Source: CAIZQW01 sp942493055
Lineage (GTDB): Bacteria; Verrucomicrobiota; Kiritimatiellia; RFP12; UBA1067
Length of the DNA: 64,000 bases
NCBI GenBank assembly: GCA_942493055.1
Contig: OW818680.1
Span: forward strand, 1,612,001-1,676,000
Direction: 5' to 3'
The notes under the pieces were generated by a model. That model had not been told where the DNA came from. It searched no databases and saw nothing but the letters and a program-made list of their open reading frames with translations. The translations under genes and the position numbers were made by a program. Each line of letters opens with the position of its first letter. The stretch's first letter is position 1. This document shows, one piece after another, positions 1 to 8,661 of the stretch.

Positions 1-125
1 AGATGGACACCACCCGTGCCCTCCTTCTTCAGAACGAGGAAATCCCCTTTCTGGCTCACTTCAAAATCAACGGCGCATACAGTGCATGCAATCATACACA
101 TGACCGCAATTAGACTTAATTTCAT
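1..125 (-). CDS. secreted protein, N-terminal part only
   Basis: Partial gene cut by the left edge of the window; only the first 41 codons are visible. It begins MKLSLIAVMCMIACTVCAVD, a clear Sec signal peptide with a probable cleavage after VCA. The ATG (complement of 123-125) is preceded by the strong ribosome site GAGAGGAGA about 7 bases upstream. Nothing in the visible mature part (FEVSQKGDFLVLKKEG) identifies a family. A perfect 7-bp inverted repeat lies 27 bases upstream of the start. Confidence 0.7.
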   Translation of the reverse strand, partial: MKLSLIAVMCMIACTVCAVDFEVSQKGDFLVLKKEGTGGVH

Positions 126-151
126 CTCAGTTCTCCTCTCGGTTTGACTTT

Positions 152-166
152 CAACATTTAATGTTG
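152..166. promoter_or_regulatory. 15-base palindrome upstream of the first gene
   Basis: CAACATT-T-AATGTTG is a perfect inverted repeat with 7-bp arms. It sits 27 bases upstream of the start codon of the secreted protein at the left edge, a position suited to an operator. No regulator is linked to it. Function is inference only. Confidence 0.3.
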
Positions 167-267
167 GTTGTCCTTCCATGAGAAACGAACCAAGGGTGTT
201 GATTATTGCTGTTCGGGTTTGCAAATCAACTGAAACTTAAGATGCTCTTCATAAAATTATTGGCTGT

Positions 268-414
268 TCAGCTCCCGATCTCCCGTTCCAGAATGACCTC
301 AAAATACTTCGCCGCTCCATAGACTCCCAGGGATGGGGCAAAGACTTGCACCAGACGCCAGCCATCTCGTGCATGATCCCGGATAACCTCCTGGTAATCC
401 CGCTCCGCCCGGGG
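268..414 (-). pseudogene. DUF4177-type protein, C-terminal fragment
   Basis: The minus-strand frame ending at the TGA at 268-270 reads ERDYQEVIRDHARDGWRLVQ and then VFAP, YFEVILERE, which resembles the C-terminal half of small DUF4177 proteins (GWxLVxVFAP and a final aromatic-hydrophobic strand). The first half and any start codon are missing. Homology stops where a GGGGACAGACAA repeat (421-432) begins, so the gene looks cut at the repeat. Family assignment is from motif memory and unverified. Confidence 0.5.
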
Positions 415-420
415 TGACAA

Positions 421-432
421 GGGGACAGACAA
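421..432 (+). repeat. GGGACAGACAAG dispersed repeat, copy 1
   Basis: Copy GGGGACAGACAA. Further copies or near copies: 4007-4019 (one change), 8724-8738, 10086-10099, 10261-10275, 10456-10468 and 12053-12062, in both orientations. All lie between genes in the first 12 kb and several abut gene fragments. Such words are often seen near IS200-like/RAYT transposase repeats, but no such transposase is present here. Confidence 0.5.
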
Positions 433-451
433 AGCTTTTTAACATGACCGT

Positions 452-1864
452 CTATATCTTTTTGATGGTTGTTCGGACTCGATGAGTCCATTTCACCTCT
501 CCGGTATAAATATCGAAGGCTCGAATCCAGAAAAAATGCGCCATGTCATCGGCCTCCATCTTCTTGATGATAGGTCGCTCGCCAAAGGCGACGACCACGA
601 GTCCGTCGTAAGGGAGCCCAAATGAGATGTCGCTCGCGTTGGCTGGCCCGTTTAGGGTATGCAGCGCCACCAGCTTTCCGTCCGGCACGGACAGGACGAA
701 AGCTCGAAGACGCTCGCCTCCCAGTTCTCCATAGGTTGTCGGTGGCGTATGCTCTACGAAGAGCATTTTGCTGTCCGGTGTTAATCCCCTGTAGTGGAAA
801 TGACAGTGGTAACTCGTGTCGGGGATGATACGGGATGAGACAAGTTTACCGGCGGGAGAGAAAATCTCAAACACATGCTGTTTGGCTTCGCATTCTGTGT
901 GCCGAACGAGCCACGACGACGAGGGCACCCAGTCCGTGTCGGACTGGAGGTCTGTTGTGGGTTCAATCTTTGTCACCTGACGAGATTGTTCATCGTAAAC
1001 CAGGCAGAAGGACTTTCCGTTCGGATGAATGCAGGCAAGGTGGCCTCTGGACGGGGGCCAGTAACCCAGGTTGACAGCCGTTGAGTCAATCTCCCATGGT
1101 CCAACATCTTGCGGCACACTGACGAACTGGGAGTTGGTCGCTGAACCATCAATGGGACAATCGGCGATCTCACTTCTCCACCTGTGTCCAGACAGGAGGG
1201 TGCCGGACAGGAGAGCTAGCGGACCACCGTCGCCGGAGGCAATGACTTTGGCTGGCTCGCCGGGCCGCAGGAGGAGCCAGTCTCGGAAGTAGGTCTCTCT
1301 GATAGGGCCGTTTTGAGTTGCCTCTCTGAAGACGAGTATCTGGTTCGTGCTGAAGAGCGGAACCTGATACTCATAGATTCTTGACCACAGGTAACCCTCA
1401 AGCCGCCTGCGCTCGCGCTCAACATCCTCCTTTTGTTCCTGAGTCCTGTCAGAGGCGTTCGCCCATTTTTCCAGATTTCCGACGAGAGGATACCTGTCAT
1501 GCTTCGGCCAAGCGAGGTGACGGAAGTCCAGAACGCCATTCGTGTGTCCGGTCCTCACGTCCAACTGCAAGAGGCGAGACGACATTATGAGATTGATGTT
1601 TTCGTCCAGAGGTGAAGACACCTGTGTCGCCTTCTCGTCAGCCTGTAGCGACCATAAAACCTTTCTCCTTATCGGATCCGCGCACTCAATGACCCAGCCG
1701 GCACTCCCGCTGACCACGTATTGGTAGACCACGGTATTCGTGCTTGCCCCTAGGATTTCCAAGCTGGCGCCACCATCATGAGGAATGATGCTGAGTGCAG
1801 TGCTCTTCAAAGTCCAGTGAAGGACGAGGCCCCCGCCTACGACGATAGCAGTGTGTATCTTCAT
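452..1864 (-). CDS. beta-propeller-like protein of unknown function
   Basis: 470 residues. Starts at ATG 1864, preceded by GAGGAAAAA. The N-terminus MKIHTAIVVGGGLVLHWTL is hydrophobic and may be a membrane anchor or poor signal peptide. The sequence has short beta-rich stretches with repeated W/G/D turns (VIECADPIRRKVLWSLQ; FSPAGKLVSSRIIP; LSVPDGKLVALHTL; FDIYTGEVKWTHRV), a pattern seen in PQQ/WD40-like propellers, where such phrases close each blade. No catalytic motif was seen. It lies upstream of the vapBC module on the same strand but is not obviously linked to it. Confidence 0.6.
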   Translation of the reverse strand: MKIHTAIVVGGGLVLHWTLKSTALSIIPHDGGASLEILGASTNTVVYQYVVSGSAGWVIECADPIRRKVLWSLQADEKATQVSSPLDENINLIMSSRLLQLDVRTGHTNGVLDFRHLAWPKHDRYPLVGNLEKWANASDRTQEQKEDVERERRRLEGYLWSRIYEYQVPLFSTNQILVFREATQNGPIRETYFRDWLLLRPGEPAKVIASGDGGPLALLSGTLLSGHRWRSEIADCPIDGSATNSQFVSVPQDVGPWEIDSTAVNLGYWPPSRGHLACIHPNGKSFCLVYDEQSRQVTKIEPTTDLQSDTDWVPSSSWLVRHTECEAKQHVFEIFSPAGKLVSSRIIPDTSYHCHFHYRGLTPDSKMLFVEHTPPTTYGELGGERLRAFVLSVPDGKLVALHTLNGPANASDISFGLPYDGLVVVAFGERPIIKKMEADDMAHFFWIRAFDIYTGEVKWTHRVRTTIKKI

Positions 1865-1893
1865 TTTTTCCTCACACGTGACCTCTCATGAGT

Positions 1894-2355
1894 TCACCTT
1901 TTCCGACGGCTGGCTTGCGAGACGTGCGGAACAAGGTGTGGTTCGGCTTGTGTTTTGAACTCATATATGACAATAGGCAGGCACTTTGCAAACAAGCGAA
2001 AGTCGCCATCTGTTGTGAATATGGCAAAACCATGTTTCACTGCGACCGCACAGATCAGAAAGTCGGTATTCGAGCCTTGAATACCTTTTGCCCGGCACAG
2101 GTTGAACATCTTGGCCGCCGTTACATAGTCCTCTGCATGCAACGGAAGGTCCGGGAAGCAACTCAGACGGGATTCCAGCAAGTCAAACTGTGACTGATCC
2201 CGAACTCCGGAGAGTAACTCCTGGCGGATGGGGCCGATGATCTCCACCAGGTGACCGCCAATCAGGCGCTTCAGCTCCTCCGCATCAGGATTCTGAGCAT
2301 GTGCGGCACGACGCAAGGCAAGCGACCAGACACTGGTATCAACGAGCACTCTCAT
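1894..2355 (-). CDS. vapC: VapC-type PIN-domain ribonuclease toxin
   Basis: 153 residues, usual length for VapC. PIN-domain acidic residues are visible in order: D in MRVLVDTSVW (residues 1-10), E in IRQELLSG (about 43-50), D in SNTDFLICAVAV (about 100) and D in FTTDGDF (about 115-120). These coordinate Mg/Mn in a site-specific RNase, typically against tRNA. The start overlaps the end of the upstream antitoxin gene by 4 bases (ATGA), the usual coupling of vapBC. VapB is expected to bind and inhibit it. Confidence 0.88.
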   Translation of the reverse strand: MRVLVDTSVWSLALRRAAHAQNPDAEELKRLIGGHLVEIIGPIRQELLSGVRDQSQFDLLESRLSCFPDLPLHAEDYVTAAKMFNLCRAKGIQGSNTDFLICAVAVKHGFAIFTTDGDFRLFAKCLPIVIYEFKTQAEPHLVPHVSQASRRKR

Positions 2356-2552
2356 GCTTTTGCCCGCTGACGCTTGTAGTCGTATCCCGGTCTAAAATCA
2401 ACCTTCCCGAACAGGTCTAAAATTTTCTCCTGCTGCAGATTGCGGATATAGTCGGATAGTGCCTGCGTTACCGCCGCCCTCTTGGTAAGGTGCCCCCCAA
2501 GCTCAACGGCCTGTTCAATCAATTTATTATCAAGTTGAAGATTGGTTGCCAT
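2352..2552 (-). CDS. vapB: VapB-type antitoxin
   Basis: 66 residues from the ATG at 2552, chosen because AAAGGAG lies 7 bases before it; an upstream in-frame start would have no ribosome site. MATNLQLDNKLIEQAVEL followed by TKRAAVTQALSDYIR is the ribbon-helix-helix pattern of VapB antitoxins of the DUF2191 type; the C-terminal tail (DLFGKVDFRPGYDYKRQR) would wrap the PIN toxin. Translationally coupled to the toxin by ATGA. Likely autorepressor acting on the repeats just upstream. Confidence 0.82.
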   Translation of the reverse strand: MATNLQLDNKLIEQAVELGGHLTKRAAVTQALSDYIRNLQQEKILDLFGKVDFRPGYDYKRQRAKA

Positions 2553-2562
2553 ACGATCTCCT

Positions 2563-2592
2563 TTACACATATAGTTACACATTGTCATGTGT
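2563..2592. promoter_or_regulatory. putative VapB operator
   Basis: TTACACAT occurs twice as a direct repeat 12 bases apart (2563-2570 and 2575-2582), and ACACAT-TGTC-ATGTGT (2577-2592) is a perfect 6-bp inverted repeat. It lies directly upstream of the antitoxin ribosome site. Ribbon-helix-helix antitoxins typically bind such short half-site arrays; binding here is inferred. Confidence 0.45.
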
Positions 2593-2665
2593 GGATTCAA
2601 TCATAATTTTCGGGATGTCATATTTTTCTGGGAACACCACCCCCAGTCCTGCGGAAACCCGTGCT

Positions 2666-3658
2666 TTAAGATATTTCGATGCAGGTCGCGTCTTGAACAA
2701 TCCATTTACCATTTTTAAATGCCATGGTGTAGCGGTATTTTCCAGAATTTAAGCTGTGAACATAGTAGTCGGCCATAACAATAACAGTTCCGTTTTCTTT
2801 TTTGCTTGAGCCATCGATCATAAAAATGATGAACCTTTGCTTCGGCATTTCCTGTCCCGCCCGAAACATATTGTACTGGTTGGCTAATTTTCGGGCAGTG
2901 TCACCTTCTGGTGCAGCTGATATCTTGCGTCCGTCGTTCGAAAATCTTTTCATAAATTCACTGTTGGGACTCTTGATGGCAGCAAGACCATACGGATAGT
3001 GCACCATCAGATCATCTTCGTTAGCAAACTGAGTATCGTTTATGCCGATATAGATATCCCAATATGCTGGGAGAGGGCGGGGGCCTTGCAACCCGCTTCC
3101 ATTATTTTCAAAGAAATGACGTAGTAGAACCTCATACATATCATACTTGGTTTTCTCTATACTGATCCTTTCGAGGTTATTCTTTTCGATTACTATAGTG
3201 ATTTCATGAAGCATATTCGTGTTTAATAGCGCCCCTGCTGCATAGAATGCTAAGTCTGTTTCCCGTGAGAGTTGCTTCAATAGGAGGATATAGGATTTTC
3301 CCTTCTCAGGTTTTTTCTGGCTCCCTTTTCCTTTGTATTCAGGCACTGTAAACCACAGGTGTCGGCCAGTCTTCTCTGCTTCTGCCATGGCTATTCCCCA
3401 GACATCGGCATGTGCAGCCCATACTTTCAGATTAACATTTGTGTACTTTGTATTGGAATAGATCACTTTTTGCAATGTATATCTCGAATATGGGCCGCAG
3501 TCATCTTTGTCTTCGCTAACATACTCGGCTTGGATGATAAAGGAGGAATTAGTGACCGCCTCCTCAAGACCGATTTCCTTGAAATCAATTCCGCTCGCAT
3601 GCACACAGAATGCTTTTAGAACAAGGATGAAACATATCGCAATGTGTAGCTTTGGCAT
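2666..3658 (-). CDS. secreted protein of unknown function
   Basis: 330 residues. MPKLHIAICFILVLKAFCVHAS is a good signal peptide. The start is supported by GGGGAAGAAT before the ATG. The mature protein resembles other short periplasmic proteins of these bacteria with a cystatin-like or NTF2-like C-terminal strand pattern (YYVHSLNSGKYRYTMAFKNG; IVQDATCIEIS), but no family could be named. The codon usage is more AT-rich than the neighbours, suggesting acquisition. Stands alone between the vapBC module and a repeat region. Confidence 0.6.
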   Translation of the reverse strand: MPKLHIAICFILVLKAFCVHASGIDFKEIGLEEAVTNSSFIIQAEYVSEDKDDCGPYSRYTLQKVIYSNTKYTNVNLKVWAAHADVWGIAMAEAEKTGRHLWFTVPEYKGKGSQKKPEKGKSYILLLKQLSRETDLAFYAAGALLNTNMLHEITIVIEKNNLERISIEKTKYDMYEVLLRHFFENNGSGLQGPRPLPAYWDIYIGINDTQFANEDDLMVHYPYGLAAIKSPNSEFMKRFSNDGRKISAAPEGDTARKLANQYNMFRAGQEMPKQRFIIFMIDGSSKKENGTVIVMADYYVHSLNSGKYRYTMAFKNGKWIVQDATCIEIS

Positions 3659-3849
3659 ATTCTTCCCCAGATCGAACGTTTAGCGTTTCATGCAATGTGC
3701 GGCAAGTATAGGACGGTTCGGAATTCAGCGCAAGCGGAAATTTTGCCGCATATTTCATAAAACGTGTTGAGCGGAGCCGCTTCAAGGGCATTTAATGTAT
3801 GGCCTTGCGCAGAAACGCAGCGCCCTTCGTGATAGGCTAACGCGCGTAT

Positions 3850-3899
3850 GGAGGGCACGGTTACACCCGTGCCGCGGTCGGGGTGTAACCCGACCCTCC
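3850..3899. repeat. double-hairpin element with complementary loops
   Basis: Fifty bases made of an outer GGAG/CTCC pair enclosing two perfect 7-bp hairpins: GGCACGG-TTACAC-CCGTGCC and GGTCGGG-GTGTAA-CCCGACC, separated by GC. The loops TTACAC and GTGTAA are exact reverse complements, so the arms could kiss or re-pair into one long cruciform. It lies in the 3659-4019 gap, which has no gene. Same architecture as 17555-17604. Confidence 0.75.
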
Positions 3900-3918
3900 A
3901 AAAAACGCCAAACGAGAC

Positions 3919-3947
3919 AATCCGAAAAATCCTGTAAATCCTGTCAA
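3919..3947. repeat. AATCCTGT word repeat
   Basis: AAATCCTGTAAATCCTGTC follows an ACAATCCG start. Longer copies of the same word series are at 35972-36044 and 38964-39036. Intergenic; no function is evident. Confidence 0.5.
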
Positions 3948-4019
3948 AAAACGTCTACCCTTATCTAAAAATGCGTCTTTCGGGCACAGCGCCTATGAGA
4001 TGACAAGGGGCAGACAAGG

Positions 4020-4238
4020 TTATTTGTATTTCACAATCCGCACATCGCCAGAGAACTTTATTTTAGCTAACTCATCCACCATCCACCTCAGGACCTTCTC
4101 CGCCTTGCCACCTCCAGAACCGGCACCGATAAGGGGAAAAGCAACAGAGCGGAAACCTCTGGCCTTGACCAACGCCATTGCATTACGCACCGACTCGCGC
4201 ACAGACCACTCCGATGAACGCCACAGCATGTTAATGTA
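4020..4238 (-). pseudogene. macro-domain protein, C-terminal fragment
   Basis: The frame reads YYINMLWRSSEWSVRESVRN and then ALVKARGFRSVAFPLIGAG SGGG, the second half of an ADP-ribose-binding macro domain (the IAFPxIGxGxxG strand-loop and following helix). The first half, including the ADP-ribose-binding NxA loop, is missing. There is no ribosome site, and a stop interrupts the frame just upstream, where it meets the end of the acetyltransferase-partner gene at 4231. The 3' end abuts a GGGGCAGACAAGG repeat (4007-4019). Probably a decayed remnant. Confidence 0.65.
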
Positions 4239-5367
4239 GTATTATAGGCAAAGGCACCTTCGCCCATCCCTCTGTGCCAAGCCGGAGGTCGCGCTCAACA
4301 AACTCCCACACCACCACCTTCTTGTTCTCCAGCAGTGCCGGACGCCGAAAAAGTTCTTGCCGCACCAGTGTCGATGCGCCGCCGTCGTTCACGATGCTGG
4401 CGAGCGGCCGGCCCAAAGCACGTCCGAGATGAGCCACAAATCCTGCATGCCCTGGCTCGTCTTGTTCATACTGGCGCAAAAAACTGTCGCCGAGTACCAG
4501 CACCTCGGAGGCAGGATCGTCCACGTAAAGCTTCTGGTCCGACATCCGCACAACCTGTTCAGTTCGTACTAGCTCGGGTTGCAGATAAGCCTCAATCAGC
4601 GGCGATTGCAACATTCGCACCAAGTCGCCATACCGCTGAACTGCTACTGACCTCACCTCGTAGCGCTCATTGCCCCGCACCAGCCACGCGTTCTCCAACA
4701 GGCGCGTCGCCACAGTATTGACTGCGCACGCAAGGCCTGCAGGGGTCCAGTGGCTGTCTTGCGCAAGGTAAAGCACGTCCGGCGAGGAACTCCGCCTGTC
4801 GCGGAACATTGCGAAAAGATCCACGACCTCCACGTTGCTCTTTTTGCACTGCTCCATGAAAGCACGCGTTTCAGAAGAGAGTATGCCAGTCGGCGGAGAC
4901 ATTTCATGCGTGAGCCGATCCGGATACACGCTCTCTTTGTTGGGCACGGGCACAACTAAGAGTCGGATGCCACGCGAGGCAAGCTGATCTCGAAAATCAA
5001 TGACCGCCGACATCGCTTCACACGCGGATGTGTTGCCTTCTTGAGGCCGCTGCGTCATTGCTGCAACTCCCGGTGCATAAAAGAGCCAGCCATCCCGGCC
5101 CACCAGCGCCTTCTCTCCTGCTTCATACAGTCCGAAAAACTGGGCCGCCTGCATCCAAGGCCTCAGAGCGCGGGCTGTCACGCTTGCCCGCTCCAAGGAT
5201 TGCTCAAAAGCGCGCAGACTTGCCTGATTCTTCCATTCCGTAAAGAGGTCGATAACCTGCGGCCGCTCGCTACGCCGGAGTTCGACCAGCGTCTGCACGA
5301 GAGGAACAATTCCTACGATCAGCAGGAACGCAACAATCAGCAGCTGATTATATAGAGGTGTCTTCAT
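4231..5367 (-). CDS. AlgJ/AlgX-like SGNH acetyltransferase partner
   Basis: 378 residues with an N-terminal membrane anchor (about 8-26). Contains the family pattern KALVGRDGWLFY (about 87-97), VPVPNKESVYPD (140-150), DSHWTP with Asp204 and His206, and GDSFLRQ with the nucleophile Ser295: the SGNH triad of AlgJ/AlgX/PatB-type proteins that move acetyl groups onto exported polysaccharide. Its ATG overlaps the last base of the MBOAT gene stop, so the two are translationally coupled. The partner probably supplies acetyl groups across the membrane. The polymer acetylated is unknown. Confidence 0.82.
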   Translation of the reverse strand: MKTPLYNQLLIVAFLLIVGIVPLVQTLVELRRSERPQVIDLFTEWKNQASLRAFEQSLERASVTARALRPWMQAAQFFGLYEAGEKALVGRDGWLFYAPGVAAMTQRPQEGNTSACEAMSAVIDFRDQLASRGIRLLVVPVPNKESVYPDRLTHEMSPPTGILSSETRAFMEQCKKSNVEVVDLFAMFRDRRSSSPDVLYLAQDSHWTPAGLACAVNTVATRLLENAWLVRGNERYEVRSVAVQRYGDLVRMLQSPLIEAYLQPELVRTEQVVRMSDQKLYVDDPASEVLVLGDSFLRQYEQDEPGHAGFVAHLGRALGRPLASIVNDGGASTLVRQELFRRPALLENKKVVVWEFVERDLRLGTEGWAKVPLPIILH

Positions 5368-6776
5368 CAGAATTGGAAGTAAAGGAACGGATTAAGTGTC
5401 TGCGTGAACATCGCCATCAGCGCAAGCGCGAACACAACGATCAGGACGCACACTTTGAACCCTGATAGCTCAGCGGTCCACTCATACGCCTGGCGCTTCG
5501 CCATCACACACAGCGCAGCAACCCCGAGCACCGCCAGCTTTCCAGGCGTACAGAGCTGGGCCAACAGGAGAGGCGTCGCATGATCGACACCACCTTGCCC
5601 AAAGAGAGCACTGAAATACGCGAGCGCTTCAGAGAGATTCTCCGCACGAAACCAGACCCACGAGAACAGCACGAGCACAAAGGTCAGCCCAACGCGTGCC
5701 ACATGGGGCAGCCGTTGATAGAAGGGCTTTTGCCCAGCCCAGCGCTCCATAATGAGCAATGCGCCATGATACGCGCCCCACACGATGAAGGTCCAGTTGG
5801 CGCCGTGCCAGAGTCCGCCGAGCAGCATCACAATGGCGAGATTGATATAGGTACGCAGATTTCCCAGCCGGTTGCCGCCAAGCGGCACGTAGAGGTAGTC
5901 GCGCAGAAAGGTGCTGAGCGAAATGTGCCAGCGCCGCCAGAAATCAGTGATGCTCTCAGCGTGGTACGGCGCATTGAAGTTACGCTGGAACTCAAATCCG
6001 AACATGCGGCCCAAGCCGACCGCCATGTCGGAATACCCGGAAAAATCAAAATAGATCTGCAGCGCATAGGCGACCACGCCCAACCAGGCCGCCGTTGCAC
6101 TGGGCGCCTGCGCGCCAAAGGCGCTGTCCGCAAGTGCTCCTATGGGGTTTGCGAGGAGAATCTTCTTGGCGAACCCGAGAATGAAGAGTCCAACCCCCGA
6201 AGCAAAATGGTCCGCATGATGCGGACGTTCACGCAATTCCAGTGCGATCGTATTGTATCGGATAATCGGCCCGGCGATCATCTGAGGAAACAGGGCGATA
6301 TAGCAGGCAAAATCAGCGAACGACCGCGCAGCCGGCGCCTCGCGGCGATAGACATCGATTGCATAACTGAGCGCCTGAAAGATGTAGAAGGAGATGCCTA
6401 CAGGCAGGATGATCGACCAGACGCGCACACCTGTAGCTCCGAACACGGAGAGCAGGTAGTTCAGATTCGTCTGGAGAAAGCCCGCGTATTTGAAAAAAAT
6501 GAGCAGGCCGAGGCTCAGGACGACTGCGGCCGTCACCGCCATCTTGCGGCACGCCTCGCTGGCCCCTTCCCTCGACATCAGCCAGCCGCAGACATAGTTG
6601 ATCATGGTCGCAGCCAACATCAGAAAAACGAACCATGGATTCCACCAGCCGTAAAAAACATAACTCGCGATAAGCAACCAGAAGTTGCGCCAGCTTGTCC
6701 TGTTGGGCAGCACGTAATAGACGGCCAGCACAACAGGCAAAAAATAGAAGATGAAAAAATAGGAGGTGAAAACCAT
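5367..6776 (-). CDS. MBOAT O-acyltransferase, AlgI family
   Basis: 469 residues, typical AlgI length, with about ten hydrophobic segments. Family marks are FFKYAGF, the loop GRMFGFEFQRNFNAPYHA, RWHISLSTFLRDYLYVPLGG and the catalytic histidine region GGLWHGANWTF (about 320-330). Members carry acyl groups from cytoplasmic donors through the membrane to a periplasmic SGNH partner for acetylation of alginate-like polymers or cell wall. The partner is the coupled gene downstream. No polysaccharide synthase is in the window, so the target cannot be named. Confidence 0.9.
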   Translation of the reverse strand: MVFTSYFFIFYFLPVVLAVYYVLPNRTSWRNFWLLIASYVFYGWWNPWFVFLMLAATMINYVCGWLMSREGASEACRKMAVTAAVVLSLGLLIFFKYAGFLQTNLNYLLSVFGATGVRVWSIILPVGISFYIFQALSYAIDVYRREAPAARSFADFACYIALFPQMIAGPIIRYNTIALELRERPHHADHFASGVGLFILGFAKKILLANPIGALADSAFGAQAPSATAAWLGVVAYALQIYFDFSGYSDMAVGLGRMFGFEFQRNFNAPYHAESITDFWRRWHISLSTFLRDYLYVPLGGNRLGNLRTYINLAIVMLLGGLWHGANWTFIVWGAYHGALLIMERWAGQKPFYQRLPHVARVGLTFVLVLFSWVWFRAENLSEALAYFSALFGQGGVDHATPLLLAQLCTPGKLAVLGVAALCVMAKRQAYEWTAELSGFKVCVLIVVFALALMAMFTQTLNPFLYFQF

Positions 6777-6782
6777 GGATGA

Positions 6783-7253
6783 CTAATCCGCCGCATTCGT
6801 CCAAATAGCAAAATAGCTCGGACCTTCGTGCTTGCCGAAATACTTGTCAACGATACCGCCCATGTAATGGTCATCCATGGGTGTCTCCAGCGCCATGCGG
6901 TGCAGTCGCTTGGCTTGGAACTGCTTTACTGTACCGCCGATTCCGGTCACACGCTTGTCAGCAGCCTCGCTCCTTGACTTCCATGGATTGTAGTGGCCCA
7001 CATAGATCACAGCGCCCTTTTGCAACGTTCCTCTGTGTACGGAGACCACTTCATATTTCAAAATCGTGGCGTAGTTGTAAAGTTCGCGGTAGAAGACCGC
7101 GCCCTCCGGCACCTCGACCAGCCGGGCCGTGACCTCCACCGTTCCGAGCGACTTCACTTGCGCGTCCTCGCCGCTGTTCGCTTTTCCACGACAGCCGATA
7201 ACGCCCAGCAAGAGCACTGTTAATGCGATTCCGCTCACTATGATTCGCTTCAT
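6783..7253 (-). CDS. lipoprotein of unknown function
   Basis: 156 residues. MKRIIVSGIALTVLLLGVIGC is a lipoprotein signal with Cys21 as the lipid site. The mature part (EVTARLVEVPEGAVFYRELY; YEVVSVHRGTLQKG; IYVGHYNPW) recurs, in my experience, next to alginate O-acetylation genes of this group, but has no assigned role. It overlaps the upstream propeller gene by 4 bases (ATGA) and ends 6 bases before the MBOAT start, so the four genes from 8287 to 4231 look like one operon. Confidence 0.65.
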   Translation of the reverse strand: MKRIIVSGIALTVLLLGVIGCRGKANSGEDAQVKSLGTVEVTARLVEVPEGAVFYRELYNYATILKYEVVSVHRGTLQKGAVIYVGHYNPWKSRSEAADKRVTGIGGTVKQFQAKRLHRMALETPMDDHYMGGIVDKYFGKHEGPSYFAIWTNAAD

Positions 7254-8287
7254 GGTTTCCCTCCACCTGCCCCTGCCGGCGCTTCACTGAAGGTCCAGCA
7301 CGGCTCCCAGCCTGAAGGCAGCACCAGGACAGGGCCAGACTTTGCATTCGGAAACTTGGCCCGTAAGTCCGGACTTGCTCCGCCGATGAGCGGTGCATCA
7401 CTCAGCCGCATCAGTCCCATTGGCGAACCGCCGCTTCCCGGATCGCCGTCCTCCTGGATATTGCCGGTAAACAGCACATACTTGCCATCCGGCGACACAT
7501 GTCCGCCGTACACATGCCGTCCATCCTCGCCATAGACCAGCTGAGGCTGCTTGCCATCGACACGATTGCGCCAGAGCTGTGTCCAGCCATAGCGGTTGTT
7601 GACCTGCTGTCCTTCCGGACGCCAGGAAAAAATGATGTTCTGATTATCAGGGAACCAATCCGGCGTGCAGCAGTCATGCTTGTTGACGGCCATTGCCTCG
7701 CCTGTAGCGATATTCATCCGCGCGATGCTCCAGCTTTCGCCGAAGGAGTTGGCAACCCCCACCAGCCACTGGCCGTCAGGCGACCATGTGGATTGCTGGA
7801 AGAATCCTTTTCTCGGAAAGGTGCGGATAGTCTGGCCGCTCGCGCAGTCCACAATGTTAAAGCCTTTGGGTGCCAGGCAGAGTATTTGTTTGCCATCCGG
7901 ACTCCAACTCGCCCACGGGTATTGCTCTAAGGCGCCCAGTGGCTTCGCCTGCGTGCCGTCACTGTGCGAGATCATCAACACGCCTTGTGAGCCGTGGTTA
8001 TTGTTGTCGAATTTTTCAGAACGCGGAAGACGCCTGAAGAGAAGCATCTTGCCGTCGGGCGAGAATTTCAGCAGGCCCTCATTTGAATCAGGCGTCTGCG
8101 TGATATTTCGCACGGAGCTGCCATCGGGCCGGCACAGGAAGATATCCATGTCCCCCTTTTCCGTGCGTGACGCGTAGGCGATCCAGCCTTTGCCGCGCAC
8201 CTCTGTTCGAAGCGCCGACTCTTCAGTTGTTTCAGCAATAACGCCCCAGCTTGCCAGTGTTAAACCCATCAGCATTATATTTCTCAC
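7250..8287 (-). CDS. secreted TolB-like beta-propeller protein
   Basis: 345 residues from the GTG at 8287, preferred because GGAGGA lies 8 bases before it and the protein then opens with a signal peptide (VRNIMLMGLTLASWGVIA). PD40/TolB-like blade motifs repeat through the chain: DIFLCRPDGSSVRNIT, LLKFSPDGKMLLFRR, YPWASWSPDGKQILC, QQSTWSPDGQWLVGV, CTPDWFPDNQNIIFSW, GGHVSPDGKYVLFTG. This is a six- to seven-bladed propeller, probably periplasmic, binding a partner protein or ligand. First gene of the acetylation operon. Confidence 0.75.
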   Translation of the reverse strand: MRNIMLMGLTLASWGVIAETTEESALRTEVRGKGWIAYASRTEKGDMDIFLCRPDGSSVRNITQTPDSNEGLLKFSPDGKMLLFRRLPRSEKFDNNNHGSQGVLMISHSDGTQAKPLGALEQYPWASWSPDGKQILCLAPKGFNIVDCASGQTIRTFPRKGFFQQSTWSPDGQWLVGVANSFGESWSIARMNIATGEAMAVNKHDCCTPDWFPDNQNIIFSWRPEGQQVNNRYGWTQLWRNRVDGKQPQLVYGEDGRHVYGGHVSPDGKYVLFTGNIQEDGDPGSGGSPMGLMRLSDAPLIGGASPDLRAKFPNAKSGPVLVLPSGWEPCWTFSEAPAGAGGGKP

Positions 8288-8531
8288 ACGCTCTTCCTCC
8301 ATCTGTTTTATGGTTAATACTCTACCACAACGCAGCTCTACATGGAATATCTCCAAGTGATTTTCTTGCGGAAGGGCCCATCAGCGATTCGTTGCAACCC
8401 CTGAGCGTATAGGCGCCCTGTACACGTCTCTCCTGGGCGTATAGGCGTCCCCGGCCAATGCCACTAACTTTTCGCACCCCATTTCGTCTTTATCCTCGGT
8501 GTTAGCTTGTTGCAAACGAAGGGCTTATCTC

Positions 8532-8607
8532 CTGGGAACGCCGACGTCCCCGTCGGCCTTGATCGCCCGCGCCACCTTTTTGCCGACGCGGACGTCGGCG
8601 CTCCCAG
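8532..8607. repeat. double-hairpin element
   Basis: Outer stem CTGGGA/TCCCAG encloses two hairpins with identical 7-bp stems GCCGACG/CGTCGGC and loops TCCC and CGGA (three bases of which are complementary). The hairpins are separated by 28 bases. Belongs structurally with the elements at 3850, 8619 and 17551. Confidence 0.65.
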
Positions 8608-8618
8608 GGCAATAAGGT

Positions 8619-8661
8619 GGAGGAGCCGTCCCGGCTCCGGCGGGCAAGATGCCCGCGCTCC
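8619..8661. repeat. double-hairpin element
   Basis: Outer GGAG/CTCC around GAGCCG-TCC-CGGCTC and GCGGGCA-AGA-TGCCCGC. It follows the 8532-8607 element by 11 bases. A third hairpin GGGCG-TCC-CGCCC follows near 8689-8701. Confidence 0.6.

Noticed and set aside
249..491. 80-codon open frame at the left edge
   Set aside because: Different frame from the DUF4177-like fragment, crosses the GGGACAGACAA repeat and overlaps the next gene.
3661..3716. AAACGTTCG upstream of the secreted-protein gene as an attC site
   Set aside because: There is no hairpin between it and the GAACC 40 bases away, and the gene has no matching site at its 3' end.
5580..6782. 400-codon plus-strand open frame opposite the MBOAT gene
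   Set aside because: Antisense shadow of a well-conserved membrane protein; charged low-complexity translation and no ribosome site.
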